Assembly: GCA_008330645.1 (NCBI GenBank)
Contig: VLTN01000023.1
Location: 1-64,000, forward strand
DNA length: 64,000 nt
Reading direction: 5' to 3'
Origin: Cafeteria roenbergensis
Taxonomy: Eukaryota; Sar; Bigyra; Bicosoecida; Cafeteriaceae
Part shown: positions 39,568 through 50,140 of the stretch, piece by piece
Position numbering within the stretch: position 1 is the first letter of the stretch
Layout: each line of letters begins with the position of its first letter
Translations under genes and position numbers: made by a program
Notes under the pieces: model-generated
What the model saw: the letters and a program-made list of their open reading frames with translations, nothing else
Database searches by the model: none
Told to the model about the DNA's origin: nothing

Positions 39568-41566
39568 ATGGACGTAGCGGCGGGCTTCGATTCGGGGTCC
39601 CTCTATGGCGGCGAGACCGTCACCGCGGCGGCGCCGGGCGTCAACCGGGTGGCGTCCCGCCGCGCGCCCGCGTTCATCGCGGGCGCCAGCCTGGAAGACG
39701 GCTCTGTGGCCATCTCTCTCACAAGCCCGATGAGACTTCTGCCCCCCAAGTCGTTTCACGCTCCGGCCCGTGCCCCGTTGAGGTCCCCGTCAGTTGTGAC
39801 CGAGGACGCGGTGATCAAAGCACTGTTCGACCGGCTCAAGATGAAGACTCGGTGAGGGCGCCCACCCCGAGCGTCGTGCCGCTGCGTGCACGAACTGCAG
39901 GAATGGAGGGCCAGCGCCTGCCTGCCGTTGCGCCCAGCTGGGGAACGGGATGACAGTGGGGGAGGGGGGGCGGATTGCCGGGCGGGCGCCTGACGTCAAC
40001 TGCCCGCCTGCCGCCGAGTGTGAGTGCCGCAGGACGGCTGTAAGTGGCATGGCACTCTCTGCCAAGTCAGACCTGCGTCTGCTTGCCGCTTCCTCCCGCC
40101 GGTCAGGCGCTACGAGCCAGGGCGCAGTTCAGAAGTACTGCCTCGGGGTCACCCACGACAACAACGAGAGCTTTCGTGCCGCTATGGACGCCTACAAGAG
40201 CTTCATCAAGGCTGTTTCCTCATCAAGCTCTCCGCAGGCGAGAGCTCACGCGTGCCTTGGCCTCAATGCCGTGGCAATCTCAGCCCAGTGCTCCGGCGAC
40301 CTGCGATCCGCACTGGCTTTTCACGCGGAGCATGCCAAGGCGGCGCCCGACGTGCGCAACCGTGCGCTGGCTCTTTGCAATGCCGGTCTTGTTCACAGGC
40401 TCCTCGGCTCCCTCCCAGACTCCGACGCGTGCTTCACGCAGGCGCTTGCCATGGCGCAGGACGCCGAGGACGGGCCCATGTCTGTCCTTGCCGCTGGCCA
40501 CGTTGGAATCAACGCGACGCTGTGCGCCCCAGAGGACGCCGCGAGGATCCCACCCTCGCTGGGGCCCCTCGCGCGGGCCCTTCACGCGCTGCCCGTGGCA
40601 GGACTGAGAGAGGCGGTGTCGGCCGAGGCGCGCCAGCGCGAGCAGGCAGCGGGTGGACCCCGCCGCAGGCGAGTGGTTGCAGCGCGGGCGCCGCGCCCTG
40701 TTGGAGCTCCCCCTTCAGAAGCTGAGGCTTTGTCTGCCGTGGCGCCGGCGACGAGGCCACCGCGTGCGCTTGCCGACGCGGCGGTGTTGCCGCGCGGGGG
40801 TCTGCCAGTTGCAGCGGTGCCTGCCACAGTGCACGCGCCGCTGATGCTCGTATCGGCCACTGGCCGTGCTCTGCGAGCGGGCGCTGCTCCAGCAGCGCTG
40901 ACCATCACACACCGCCGTCAGGCTGAGAGCCGGGCAGGCAAAGCAGCGGCTCAGAGTGCTCTCGGCGACGCAGCCGCGGCCGGCGCGCTGGAGAGCAAAT
41001 CGGCGACTTCGCCATCGCCATCACCGTCTTTGGCTGCGGATGCCCCTGGTGGCGGGGATGCCGCCGCTGTCCAGTCTGCGGCGAGGGACCGCGCCGAGGA
41101 GGCTCGCGAGGCGGCGGAGCAAGCCAAGGCGGCGGAGATGGATGCTCGGTTGGACACAGGCGAGGCTGCTTTGACGGAGGCCGCAGGAATGCTGACTTCT
41201 GTGGACGATCCCAGCAACGGAGCCACAATCTTGGCTGGGCTAGGAGCAGTGGCTGCGGCGAGGGGTCGCTTCGACGAGGCGGAGCGGCGTTTTGCTGCCG
41301 CCAGCATGGAAGCCGCACACCTGGACTCAGCTGCCAGTTCGTTGTTTGCCTGCTTCGCTGCCGCTGCTGCCGCGGAAGGCCTGCACCCTGACTCCCTCAG
41401 CCGCAGCGCTAACCAGTCCTTGCGGGCTTGCCGCGCTGCCGCCGACGAGGCTCGCGTAAGGGAGAGCTGGCGTCAGGAGCGACTCGCGCGGCTGGCCGGC
41501 AAGGCGCCTCCAAAGGTTTCGCTGGATCGCATTCTTGTGGTTGAAGCACGTGTTCCCCGCCCGTGA
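39568..41566 (+). CDS. TPR protein, two exons
   Basis: Exon 1 39568-39851 ends ACTCG|GTGAGG. Exon 2 40033-41566 follows CCGCAG, phase 2 on both sides, giving 605 aa. TPR-like helical pairs are ACLGLNAVAISAQCSGDLRSAL, LCNAGLVHRLLGSLPDSDACF and LAGLGAVAAARGRFDEAERRF. The middle is Ala-rich and disordered. A scaffold role is typical for such repeats, possibly ciliary given the flagellate host, but no ortholog is recognised. Confidence 0.6.
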
Positions 41567-41990
41567 CCAATCGCGCTTGCTGGCACGGCCCCTGGCTGCA
41601 CGCCCCACGGGCGTGGCAGGCCCAGCCTTCGCCGGCAAAGGCAGCACGGAAAGTGCAAGCGGTCCACCCGTCGTGCCGCAAGTGATGCTGTGGGTGTGCA
41701 GCCCAGCAGCAACGTTTTGTGTGAGTGTCGGGCTTGAGAGCGAGTCGGATGAGTGAAAGTGCATCGCAGTTGCATGCAAGCCGGGCCACTCGCACTCGCA
41801 GCCGCAAGCGCAGGCAGTGCCACAGCGCGAGCAGTCACCGCTTGCAAACGACAGGGATCCGAGTCGGCTTTGTCTTTGGACGCGGGCGCTGGCCCGAGGT
41901 GGCAACCTGAGCTGCCAGCACAGCGGTGGCGGCACCCCCCCTCCCACCAGAGGCAGTTCGCTGGCGGAGCCAGCGTGGCTTCTGCCTTGC

Positions 41991-43203
41991 TCACGCAGCG
42001 CTTCCCTTGCTCTTCTTGCTCTTCTTGCTCTTCTTTGCCGGCTTGCCGACTGCGTCGTCGGTGGCTGCGGCGGCCGCGGTTGCCCCGACATCGGCATCCG
42101 CAGAGAGGCGCGGCCTCTTGCCTGAGCTGTCCACCCCTTCAGCCGCCAGAGCGCCTGACGCGGCGCTGGAGGAGGCGGCCGACGTAGATGCCGAAGGGGC
42201 ATCGGCAGTCGCAGCAGTGGCAGAGCTGCCAGGCGCAGCCGCGGCTGCGACTGCCGCGGCAGCAGCCGCAGCCGCAGCTTCCCTGGATCGCTTCCCGGGC
42301 CGCTTTGTGCCTCTGGCGGCGGGAACGGATTGGATGATGCCCGCACCGAAGTTAGGCTCCTCTGCCGCTGCCCTTGCGACGGGGTGGTCGCTTCCCAAGC
42401 AGTCCACGAGCGATGCCTCGACGGTCACCAGTCCGCGCCCGGCCTTGCAGGCCACGACGCGGAGGGTGACGGCGTCGCCTGCACGCACAGGCGCCCCGTC
42501 GCCAGCCTTGGGGTTCCTGCGAACGAGGAGCAGAGCAGTCGGTCGGTGCCGGGCCGCAGTGAGCGTGGCAGCGCGTGTTTCGTCCGTCGCATCGCAAAAG
42601 CGGCTTTGCGGCTGTGTCTGGTCCGTCGGCCCCAGGGCAGGCGTGGGGCCAGCTCACCCAGGCCGCGCGGTCGCGCCGCGTGCACGCCTGGGTGGGTCTC
42701 ACCATGATGCCTCTTCCGCGTCAAAGGCGTACTCGCCCAGCTGGTCCTCGGCCACGGTTGCGTTGAAGGTGCCGCACACAAGCGCGCCAATGTGCGCCGC
42801 AGACACCGACGTCACCACAGCCGTCATCTCTTGCCCGGGTTGCGGCCTGAACAGCACCGCCCGAGCCAGCACAACAGCGTGAATGTTGGGCATCTCGTCG
42901 ACAATCGCTCCGCTGTCGTCCTCCATCCTCACATTGTCGTAGGCCAGCATCACGCCGCCAAATTCCTGGCGGTACCTGCGACCAATCAATAAACCGAGCC
43001 GAGCGCAGATAGCCCGTGGCGCCGGCTGGTGGCGCCAAACTGGCGGTGAGACTGGCAGCGGCGGCGGCCTGTCCTCACTTGTGCACGCACTGCTCCAGCG
43101 CCCTGTGAACGAAGCCCGAGGCCGAGTCCACGTCGCCTGGCGGGATGCTCATACGCATGGAAATCTGCGGGCAAGCCACTATGAACGCGGGGGCCTCAAC
43201 CAT
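41991..43203 (-). CDS. RPA43: RNA polymerase I subunit RPA43 (POLR1F), three exons
   Basis: Exons 43079-43203, 42703-42975 and 41991-42516; introns of 103 and 186 nt (GTGAGG...CGCAG and GTGAGA...CGCAG) with matching phases give 307 aa. The joined sequence CVHK|YRQEFGGVMLAYDNV, then IHAVVLARAVLFRPQPGQEM and GALVCGTFNATV, is the Rpb7-N/OB arrangement of RPA43, which bridges Pol I to Rrn3 for rRNA transcription. The C-terminus is a disordered Ala tract ending in a lysine-rich KKSKKSKKSK tail, a likely nucleolar signal. Start at 43203 is the best in-frame ATG. Confidence 0.85.
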
Positions 43204-43902
43204 GGTCGTCGGGAGGGCGCTTCGGCCGCAGTTGCGAGTGCGGCCGCCCCTGCGCGATGGCTGGCGCCTGCGGAGCGAACTTCCGGGCGGGAGGCTTGCT
43301 CACATCTGCCTCAACAAACGGGGACATAGAGTCGGCAGCCATATCGTGCGGTGGACGGCGCTAGGAGCGCGCAGTGAGGCAGCCTCCCAAAGGGGCAAGC
43401 GTCGACAGGGCAACTGGTGCTCTGCCGGCTGCGAAATCGCGTCCTTGTTGCACCAACGCCTGCCGAGCATGCGTATGCTCCAAGGCGGCTCGTGCGTTGC
43501 CCTCGCTTGCGACTGCGGGCGTGGCCAGCGGGCTTTGGAATGCGTCATGGTGTGTTTGGGGGGATGGGGGCGAACAGAGTCAAGAGAGTGCCGTCGGACC
43601 TTGGTTTTGAGAATGGCCATGGGTCGTCAACGCGAGCCCACGCGGGCGACGGGCCGCAGCGGGCAAGGACGGCGCTGGCCACTCGCTGACACACCTGGGC
43701 TGTTGGGGCCGCAACGCGAGGCGCAGGGCAGGGGGGAAGCAAAAGCCGAGGCTGGCGGGCGCAGTGCCAAGGGCCAAACGAAGAAAGCAAAATTGCAAGC
43801 AGCCCCCCCCGTTTCCCTTGCCAATTCAAGGCTGGTCGGCATTCTCTGGGGGCCAAGCGACCAGAGACGCAAATGAACCGGAATTGCGGAGTCGAAGAGC
43901 AC

Positions 43903-45565
43903 TCATGCGTCGCGGTAGTAGCGCCCAGAGGCCGCGCCGGAGTGAGAGGCGCGGCCGGAGTCGTGGAACTGCAGGGCCGTTGCCGAGGAGGCGGCGCCCG
44001 GCGAGCGACGGGTGGGGCCCGGGGCGGCGCTGGCGGCAAGGCCCGGACGCTTGGCAGCGGACATTTCGTCCACAGCCGTGGCAACCAGCTCGAACTCGGA
44101 CTCGGCCACCCGAAGCAGGTCACGGAGGCGGTGGGCCTCGCTGAGGGCGCGGCGGCGCTCGCTGTCGGCGGTGTGGAGGCGGGCCTGCAGGGCGGCGAGC
44201 TGGCGGCTCGTGGTCTGCCTCTCGCTGTCGAGGTCGGCGCGGAGCTGCTCGCAGCGGAGAGACTCGCGGCGGAGGCGCGTCTCTGCGTCCTCCGTAGCGG
44301 AGCGGGCCTCCTCCAGCTGGCGCTCCAGCTCGGCCTTTTGGGTGGCGGCGGCACGGCGCAGGCCTTCCTCGCGGCGCTCCGCCTCGGCGCGGGCCGAATC
44401 GGCCTGGGCGCGGGCGGCCTCGAGCCGCTCGTTGAGGGACGACACGGTGCTTGCCTGCGCGGAGGCCTCCTCGGTGCGGGTGGCGAGAGTCGCCTGCATG
44501 GTGGCGAGGGCGGCTTCGGCCTCGCGCTTGGCACGGTTGGCCTCGGCGCAGCGCTCGCGCATTTCGCCCAGCTGCTGGCCGAAGGACGTCTGCTCCTCCT
44601 GCCACTCGGTGGTCTGCTTGTCCCAGCCGCGGCGCTCAGACACGAGGCGCTCACGCTCGGCGTTGAGGTCGCGAGTGAGGGCGCTGATGCGCTCCTGGGA
44701 CTCGGCCTCGACGCGGGCAAGCCGGGCCTGGGCCTCGGCGAGCTGCTGCTCAAGCGACACGCGAGCGCGGTGCATCTCCACAAGGCGGGAGCGCAGGCTC
44801 GTGCCCTCGTCGCGCCACGTCTGGCGCACGCCGTCAAAGTTGTCCGCCGTGAGCACGCCAGAGCGGGAGCCCGCGGACGCCGGGGTGGCCATGGGCGGCG
44901 ACCCAGTCACGCCAGTGAACATGCCCGAGTGGGCGGGGCTGCCGCGCAGGGAGCCCTGGGATGGCGCACCGCGACCCGCCCCGCTGGGCGCACGTGCCGA
45001 GGCTGCGTCGCCGCCAGCCGCGCTGCCCCGGCGCTCCAGCGCTCGCTCAAGCTCCGGGCTCACGGTGGCATTGCCCAGCGGCGATGCCGGCTGCACGGGC
45101 GAATGACGGTCGCCGCGCTTCTCTGCGGCAGCGGGGGGCGAGACGGCGCACGCGGCAAGCAAGTGCCTGTCGCACAGGGCGGGGGACGGGGCACGCGGGG
45201 CGCAGCAAAGGGCCGTCGCGCGGGGAGCGGGGGGAAACGCCAACCACCCGCCTCGCAGATCCGGCCGGCAGGCCCGCGCCTGCACGCCGGCTTGGCAGGT
45301 GGCCACGGGCGACGCCCGGGGGCCAGGCAGGGCCAAGCGAGTCCGCGGAGCTTGGCTGGCTTGCCGACGCGGCGGCCGCGCGCGCTGCACATTCCGGCGG
45401 CACGTCCAGGTCACTGGGCGTTTGCGCACGCTGGCGCCACCTTCGCCAGGCGCCGCTTGCCTCCGAGCCCCCCTGCGCGCCACGCTGCCGCGAGCGGACG
45501 CTAGTGCTGCCTCTAGCGAGGCCCTCACCCGAGTACTCCGAGAAGGCGTCCGAGACGTGGTCCAT
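43903..45565 (-). CDS. Coiled-coil protein, two exons
   Basis: Exon 1 45529-45565 (MDHVSDAFSEYS) ends at GTGAGG. Exon 2 43903-45122 follows GCCGCAG; phases agree, giving 418 aa. Residues about 105-360 are continuous heptad coiled coil (for example LEQQLAEAQARLARVEAES). The ends are Ser/Pro/Gly-rich. Likely a cytoskeletal or basal-body structural protein. No named family recognised. Confidence 0.6.
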
Positions 45566-45996
45566 GGCTCCCGGTCTAGCTGCCAGCCCCTTGCGGCGAG
45601 TGGTCGCTGGCTCCGGAGGGCTGTGTGAGGCCGCTCGTTGCAACTGGCTTCGGCTCTGCCGGCCGGACCTGCCCTTGCGGCGCGCAGGCGCGGGGCGCGC
45701 CTCGCTCTGGGAGCGGGCAGTGCCAAACGGGCGCGCGGCCCGGACCGTGGTTGCGCGGCAGGTCCTGCGGGCGCCTTGGCTCGGGAGCTGCGCGGCCAGG
45801 CGAGTCTGTGTGTGGGGCAACGGCCGGCGGCGGGCGCCGCCGCTGGTGCAACCAGCGAGGAGTGCGCCGGACATTGCGAGGCAAACCCGAAACGGCCAGT
45901 TCACTCGAGGAAACACACGCACTGCCGCGCCTCTCCCTCTGCCCGCGGCCGCGGGCGTGAGGGGATACATGGGCGGGTGCGGGACCCCGACACGAA

Positions 45997-48716
45997 TCAC
46001 AGCGCGCGCAGCGCAAGCTCGTTCCGCCTGCACACCGTGCGGATGGCTTCTCCCGCCTCGGAATCAGGCGGCAGGCGCGGGTTGCTGCGCAGGTCGCACG
46101 ACGTGAGCGTGCAGTTGTCGCGCAGCGCCGCTGCCAGCGTCGCGGCGTCGCCCTCGTCCAGCGCGTTGTTGCTCAAATCCACGGCCACGAGCGCAGAGTC
46201 CGCATCTCTCAGGCACTCGGCGAGCGCCGTGACGCCGTCGCCGCACACCTCGTTGGAAGCGAGGTTGAGCGCCGTGAGGCTCTCGGAGCGCCGCACCCCC
46301 TCCATCAGCAGGCGCGCCCCGCGCTCGTCGAGAGCGTTGAGTCGCATGCTCAGGTCCACAAGCGACAGGTTCCGCCGCAGCATCCTCCCCAGGTACTTTC
46401 CCCCGTCGGAGTGGATCTGGTTGTCCGACAGGTCCAGCGACATGAGCACGGCGTCGGGCCCGAGGCTCTTGCACAGCAGCCGCACGCCCTTGGCCGTGAT
46501 CTCGTTGTGCGACAGGTCCAGGTGCGTGACTGTGCGGTTCTCCGCCAGGCCCTCCATCAGCGCGGCCAGCACCTTGTCGTTGATCAGGTTCGCCTGCAGC
46601 GCCAGCGAGGTGAGCGTCTGCGTCGCCTTGGCACACTTGGCGAGCGACATTGCGTCCGTAACCTTCATCCCGAGCAGCGCCCGGTCGAAGGTCATGCCGA
46701 CGCGCGCGATCCCGTAGCTGAGCTCCAGCTCCGAGAGGTTGGGCAGGCGGCTAAAGGGGATCTCCAGGTCCAGGTGGGAGGGCAGCTGCCGCAGGCGCAG
46801 CGAGAAGGCGACGTCCTCCGCGGCCTCCATGTGGAGGACGAGGCGGCTCAGCTGCTCCGCCCGGAGGCAGATGACGCACGGGCGGCGCTGGCGCGGCCAC
46901 CTCCCGGTGAGGAGGAACTCGGCCACCTCCGAGGGCGAGAGGAACTCCTTCAGAGTGTTGGCGTCGCACTCGGCTTCGAGCTCGCCGCCGTCGCCAAGGT
47001 CCGCGCCCGCGTCGCCGCCACCCTGCAGCGCCGCCGCGACGGCCCCCATCGCGTCCTTGGCTGCTGCAACAGCGGTCGCTGCCGCGACGGACGCCGGGTC
47101 CGCCGTGCCCGCCTCGCTGGCACCCTCGCCGCCTGCCGCTGCTCCCGCCGCCGGCGGCCATGCCTCCTCCTTGGGCAGGCCGGACCACGCGAAGGACCCC
47201 TCGAACTCCTCCACGGCCGGAACCACGAACTCCTTCAGCCGCTCCAGCGCCACCCACCCGCAATTGGCCGCACGCGCAATTCGCACGCCGTCGCAGTTCA
47301 CCCCGTTGCGGCAGAACCTCTCCCGCAGTGGCCGCCCCTGCGGGTCCACCGGGTACCCCGGGGCTGCTGCCGCAACCTCCAGCGGCGTGTCAGGGTCGTT
47401 CCCGACGTCCGGGTAGAGCTCCCTCCACAGCGGGTGAGAGGCGTCGATGGGGGGCCGCACCTGCGCCTGCTCGTGCTCGGGCGAGATGCCGGGGAAGACG
47501 CCGAACGCCTCCAGGCTGTCCTGCAAGTGCCGCTCGAGGTAGAGCTGCTTCCACGACAGGCCGTGGTCTTCGATGCGGCAGTTGCGCCAGCTGCGGGCGG
47601 GACGAGGCAGGCTGGGGGGTGCGAGCGGGGAAGGGTGGGGAGGTGCGGCGCTGGCAGTGGCTGGAAGAAGAGCAAAGCTGGCGGTGGTGGCCGGCCGTGC
47701 CGCGGCCCTGGCGGTGGTGGCCGGCCGTGCCGCGGCCCTGGCGGTGGTGGCCGGCCGTGCCGCGGCCCTGGCGGTGGTGGCCGGCCGTACCGCGGCCCTG
47801 GCGGTGGTGGCCGGCCGTACCGCGGCCCTGGCGGTGGTGGCCGGCCGTGCCGCGGCCCTGGCGGTGGTGGCCGGCCGTACCGCGGCCCTGGCGGTGGTGG
47901 CCGGCCGTGCCGCGGCCCTGGCGGTGGTGGCCGGCCGTACCGCGGCCCTGGCGGTGGTGGCCGGCCGTACCGCGGCCCTGGCGGTGGTGGCCGGCCGTAC
48001 CGCGGCCCTGGCGGTGGTGGCCGGCCGTGCCGCGGCCCTGGCGGTGGTGGCCGGCCGTACCGCGGCCCTGGCGGTGGTGGCCGGCCGTGCCGCGGCCCTG
48101 GCGGTGGTGGCCGGCCGTACCGCGGCCCTGGCGGTGGTGGCCGGCCGTACCGCGGCCCTGGCGGTGGTGGCCGGCCGTGCCGCGGCCCTGGCGGTGGTGG
48201 CCGGCCGTACCGCGGCCCTGGCGGTGGTGGCCGGCCGTGCCGCGGCCCTGGCGGTGGCGGGCAGCGTCGCACTGGAAGCCGGAACAACAACAAACATCGG
48301 CGATGGGCAGCAAACGCAGCTCGAAAGCGCGCCGGCGGAGGTGGGCTGGCGCAGCTCACTGCTTGTGCTCGAGAGCGGCTCGTTTCCAGTAGTGCTCGTC
48401 GTGCACGTGGGGACCGGTGACGCCCACGTCCAGGTCGAGCGGCAGCGATGATGTGATCGCCAGCGAGTACTCTGGGGCCAGGCCCTCGATGCGAGGGTTA
48501 GACTCGAAGTTTGCAGCGATCGCTCGCAGCGCAAGGGCTGTCAGTCGCGGGATCTCGACCGCGGTGCTGCCCCGTGCCGGAGAAGCGGCTGGGCCGGCAG
48601 TTGCGGTGCCGCCGGCAGCTTGCCGTCCGTCCTGCGGTGCGCGCCGTGAAGCAGGTGCACCCACTGCCACTCGAGAGCGCGGATATCGCACCCAGCTGCA
48701 CCTTGCTGTCGTGCAT
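45997..48716 (-). CDS. DRC5/TCTE1-like LRR protein of the dynein regulatory complex
   Basis: Exon 3 45997-47590 and exon 2 48360-48631 are joined by a GTGAGC...CGCAG intron (phase 2); a 15-nt exon 1 (MHDSK, 48702-48716) is tentative. Total 626 aa. The N-terminal segment NFESNPRIEGLAPEYSLAIT ... HVHDEHYW|RNCRIEDHGLSWKQLYLERHL and the Cys-rich CVICLRAEQLSRL are followed by about seven RI-like leucine-rich repeats (LTSLALQANLI, THLDLSHNEIT, SLDLSDNQIHS). This matches my knowledge of TCTE1/FAP155, which sits in the nexin link of motile axonemes. Two disordered Ala tracts interrupt the middle. NOD-type LRR proteins are the alternative. Confidence 0.62.
47681..48259. repeat. 30-bp minisatellite, about 19 units, in the DRC5-like intron
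   Basis: Unit GCGGTGGTGGCCGGCCGT-R-CCGCGGCCCTG with one variable base (G or A). Reading that base along the array gives G GG AAGAGA AAGAGA AGAG, so a six-unit, 180-bp higher-order repeat is present. It occupies most of the 769-nt intron (47591-48359). As 30 is divisible by 3 and the unit has no stop in several frames, it creates long meaningless open frames on both strands. Confidence 0.9.
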
Positions 48717-49399
48717 CGTGTGGCCCTGGAGGCACTGCCGCGATGGGGCGCGCGGAGCTCGGGCAGGCCACTGCAGCTGCAGACGGCCGCCGAGGGGCCG
48801 CCACGGCACCCCGTTTCGCCCCCCGCGCCGCATCCACATGACCAAACTCACCGCCGGAGGCCGAGCACGCGCAGCCACTGTGCCGCGGGCAGCAGCCGCG
48901 GCTGCTCTCCTGTCGAACCGCGACTTAACCGCTCCGTGAGACTTGTAGGCCAAGAGCTTCTCGCTGATGCGCGTGGGCGGCTTCGGAAGCGCAGCCCTGC
49001 GAGGCGGGCCCGACGCAGCCATTGTCCCCTACCAGCGGCAGCCGGGCTGTTGCCACGAGCTGTGAGCCCGAGGCGCAGCGGCTGCAGGGCAAAACGGCAA
49101 GCCAGTCAGGCAGAGCCGGCCGATGCTTTTGGGGGGTTGGCAATGCCACCCGCCGCCAAGCTGCCGGCCCGCCAAGCAAGGTCGCCGCATCAGCCTGCGA
49201 GGCCGAGTCAGCGGGAGAGCGAGCGAGATCGAGACAGGGAGACGTGATACGCCCAAGCAAAGTGGGGAGGAGGGGGCGAGGCCGGCAGCAGCGAGAGAGA
49301 GTGCCCGATGCTCGCAACTCGAGACGGACAGCAGCCACACGCCGCGGCTCCGCGCGAGGGGCCTCGTCGAAGGGGCAACGAACAGTGCACCCTTGTTGG

Positions 49400-49886
49400 A
49401 GCAGTGCAGGCCATGGTTGGCTCGCGCGTAGCTGTGACATACCCCGACGGCCACGAGCTGACAGGGACGCTCGCCCATGCGGCCAAGAACTGGGGACTGA
49501 CCTTGGAGGCCGTCAGCGCGAAGTTGGCCACTGGCGAGGAGCTCGATATGCCCAGGGTGGTGATTGCGCCTCAGTTCGTGTCCAGCGTGCGACCAAGCGG
49601 CTCTGTGGACCTTCTTGCCGAGCTCCACTCGCAAGACGTCGCCGCGGGGCGCATTCGCGGGCCTCGGGTCGCCGCCTCGCTCACCGCCGGGCTGCGCAGC
49701 TCAGACGATGGCGGCGGGCGTGCGGGCGCGTCGGCCGGTCTGAGGGCCCTGGAACGAACGCTCGATGCGCGCTCGGCAGCAGGTTCCGATGCTGCTGCAG
49801 GGGCGGGCGGCAGCGGGTGGGGAGCCCGGGGCCCCGGGGCAGACGGACGCCCTCACGAAGCCGCGTTCCGCGACGCGGAGAGGTAG
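49400..49886 (+). CDS. Possible Sm-like/ataxin-2-type domain ORF, gene limits uncertain
   Basis: MVGSRVAVTYPDGHELTGTL ... GLTLEAVSAK ... VVIAPQFVSSV looks like an Sm fold of the ataxin-2/LSm14 kind: a short beta barrel with a hydrophobic last strand. GTGCAG|GCC just before suggests a splice acceptor at about 49412, so upstream exons may exist. The rest is Ala/Gly-rich disorder to a stop at 49884-49886. RNA-binding is the family role. Weak call. Confidence 0.35.
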
Positions 49887-50140
49887 CGGGGGCGGGAGGC
49901 CCTACCGGGGAGTGAGGACGGCCGCAGCGCGGGGGACGCAGTCCGCTCGGGTGGGACGGCTGCGCGCCCCGGGGCTGCTTGCGACGCGCGCCTTGCTTGG
50001 CTGAGTGTCGGAGCGCGTGCTCCCGGCTTGCGAACTGCCGCCCTGGCTGGCAAGAAATTGCGCTTGCCTTTGTGGGCACAGGCGAAGCGAACGACGCACG
50101 GCTGCTCGATCACGCAATGGCTGCGCACGATGGTGCGCAA

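Noticed and set aside
47681-48259. CRISPR-like array
   Set aside because: Units are directly adjacent with no unique spacers, so it is a minisatellite.
47573-48451. Long repetitive proteins in several frames over the 30-bp array
   Set aside because: The array lies inside an intron bounded by GTGAGC...CGCAG that joins two DRC5-like exons in phase; openness is due to the unit being a multiple of 3.
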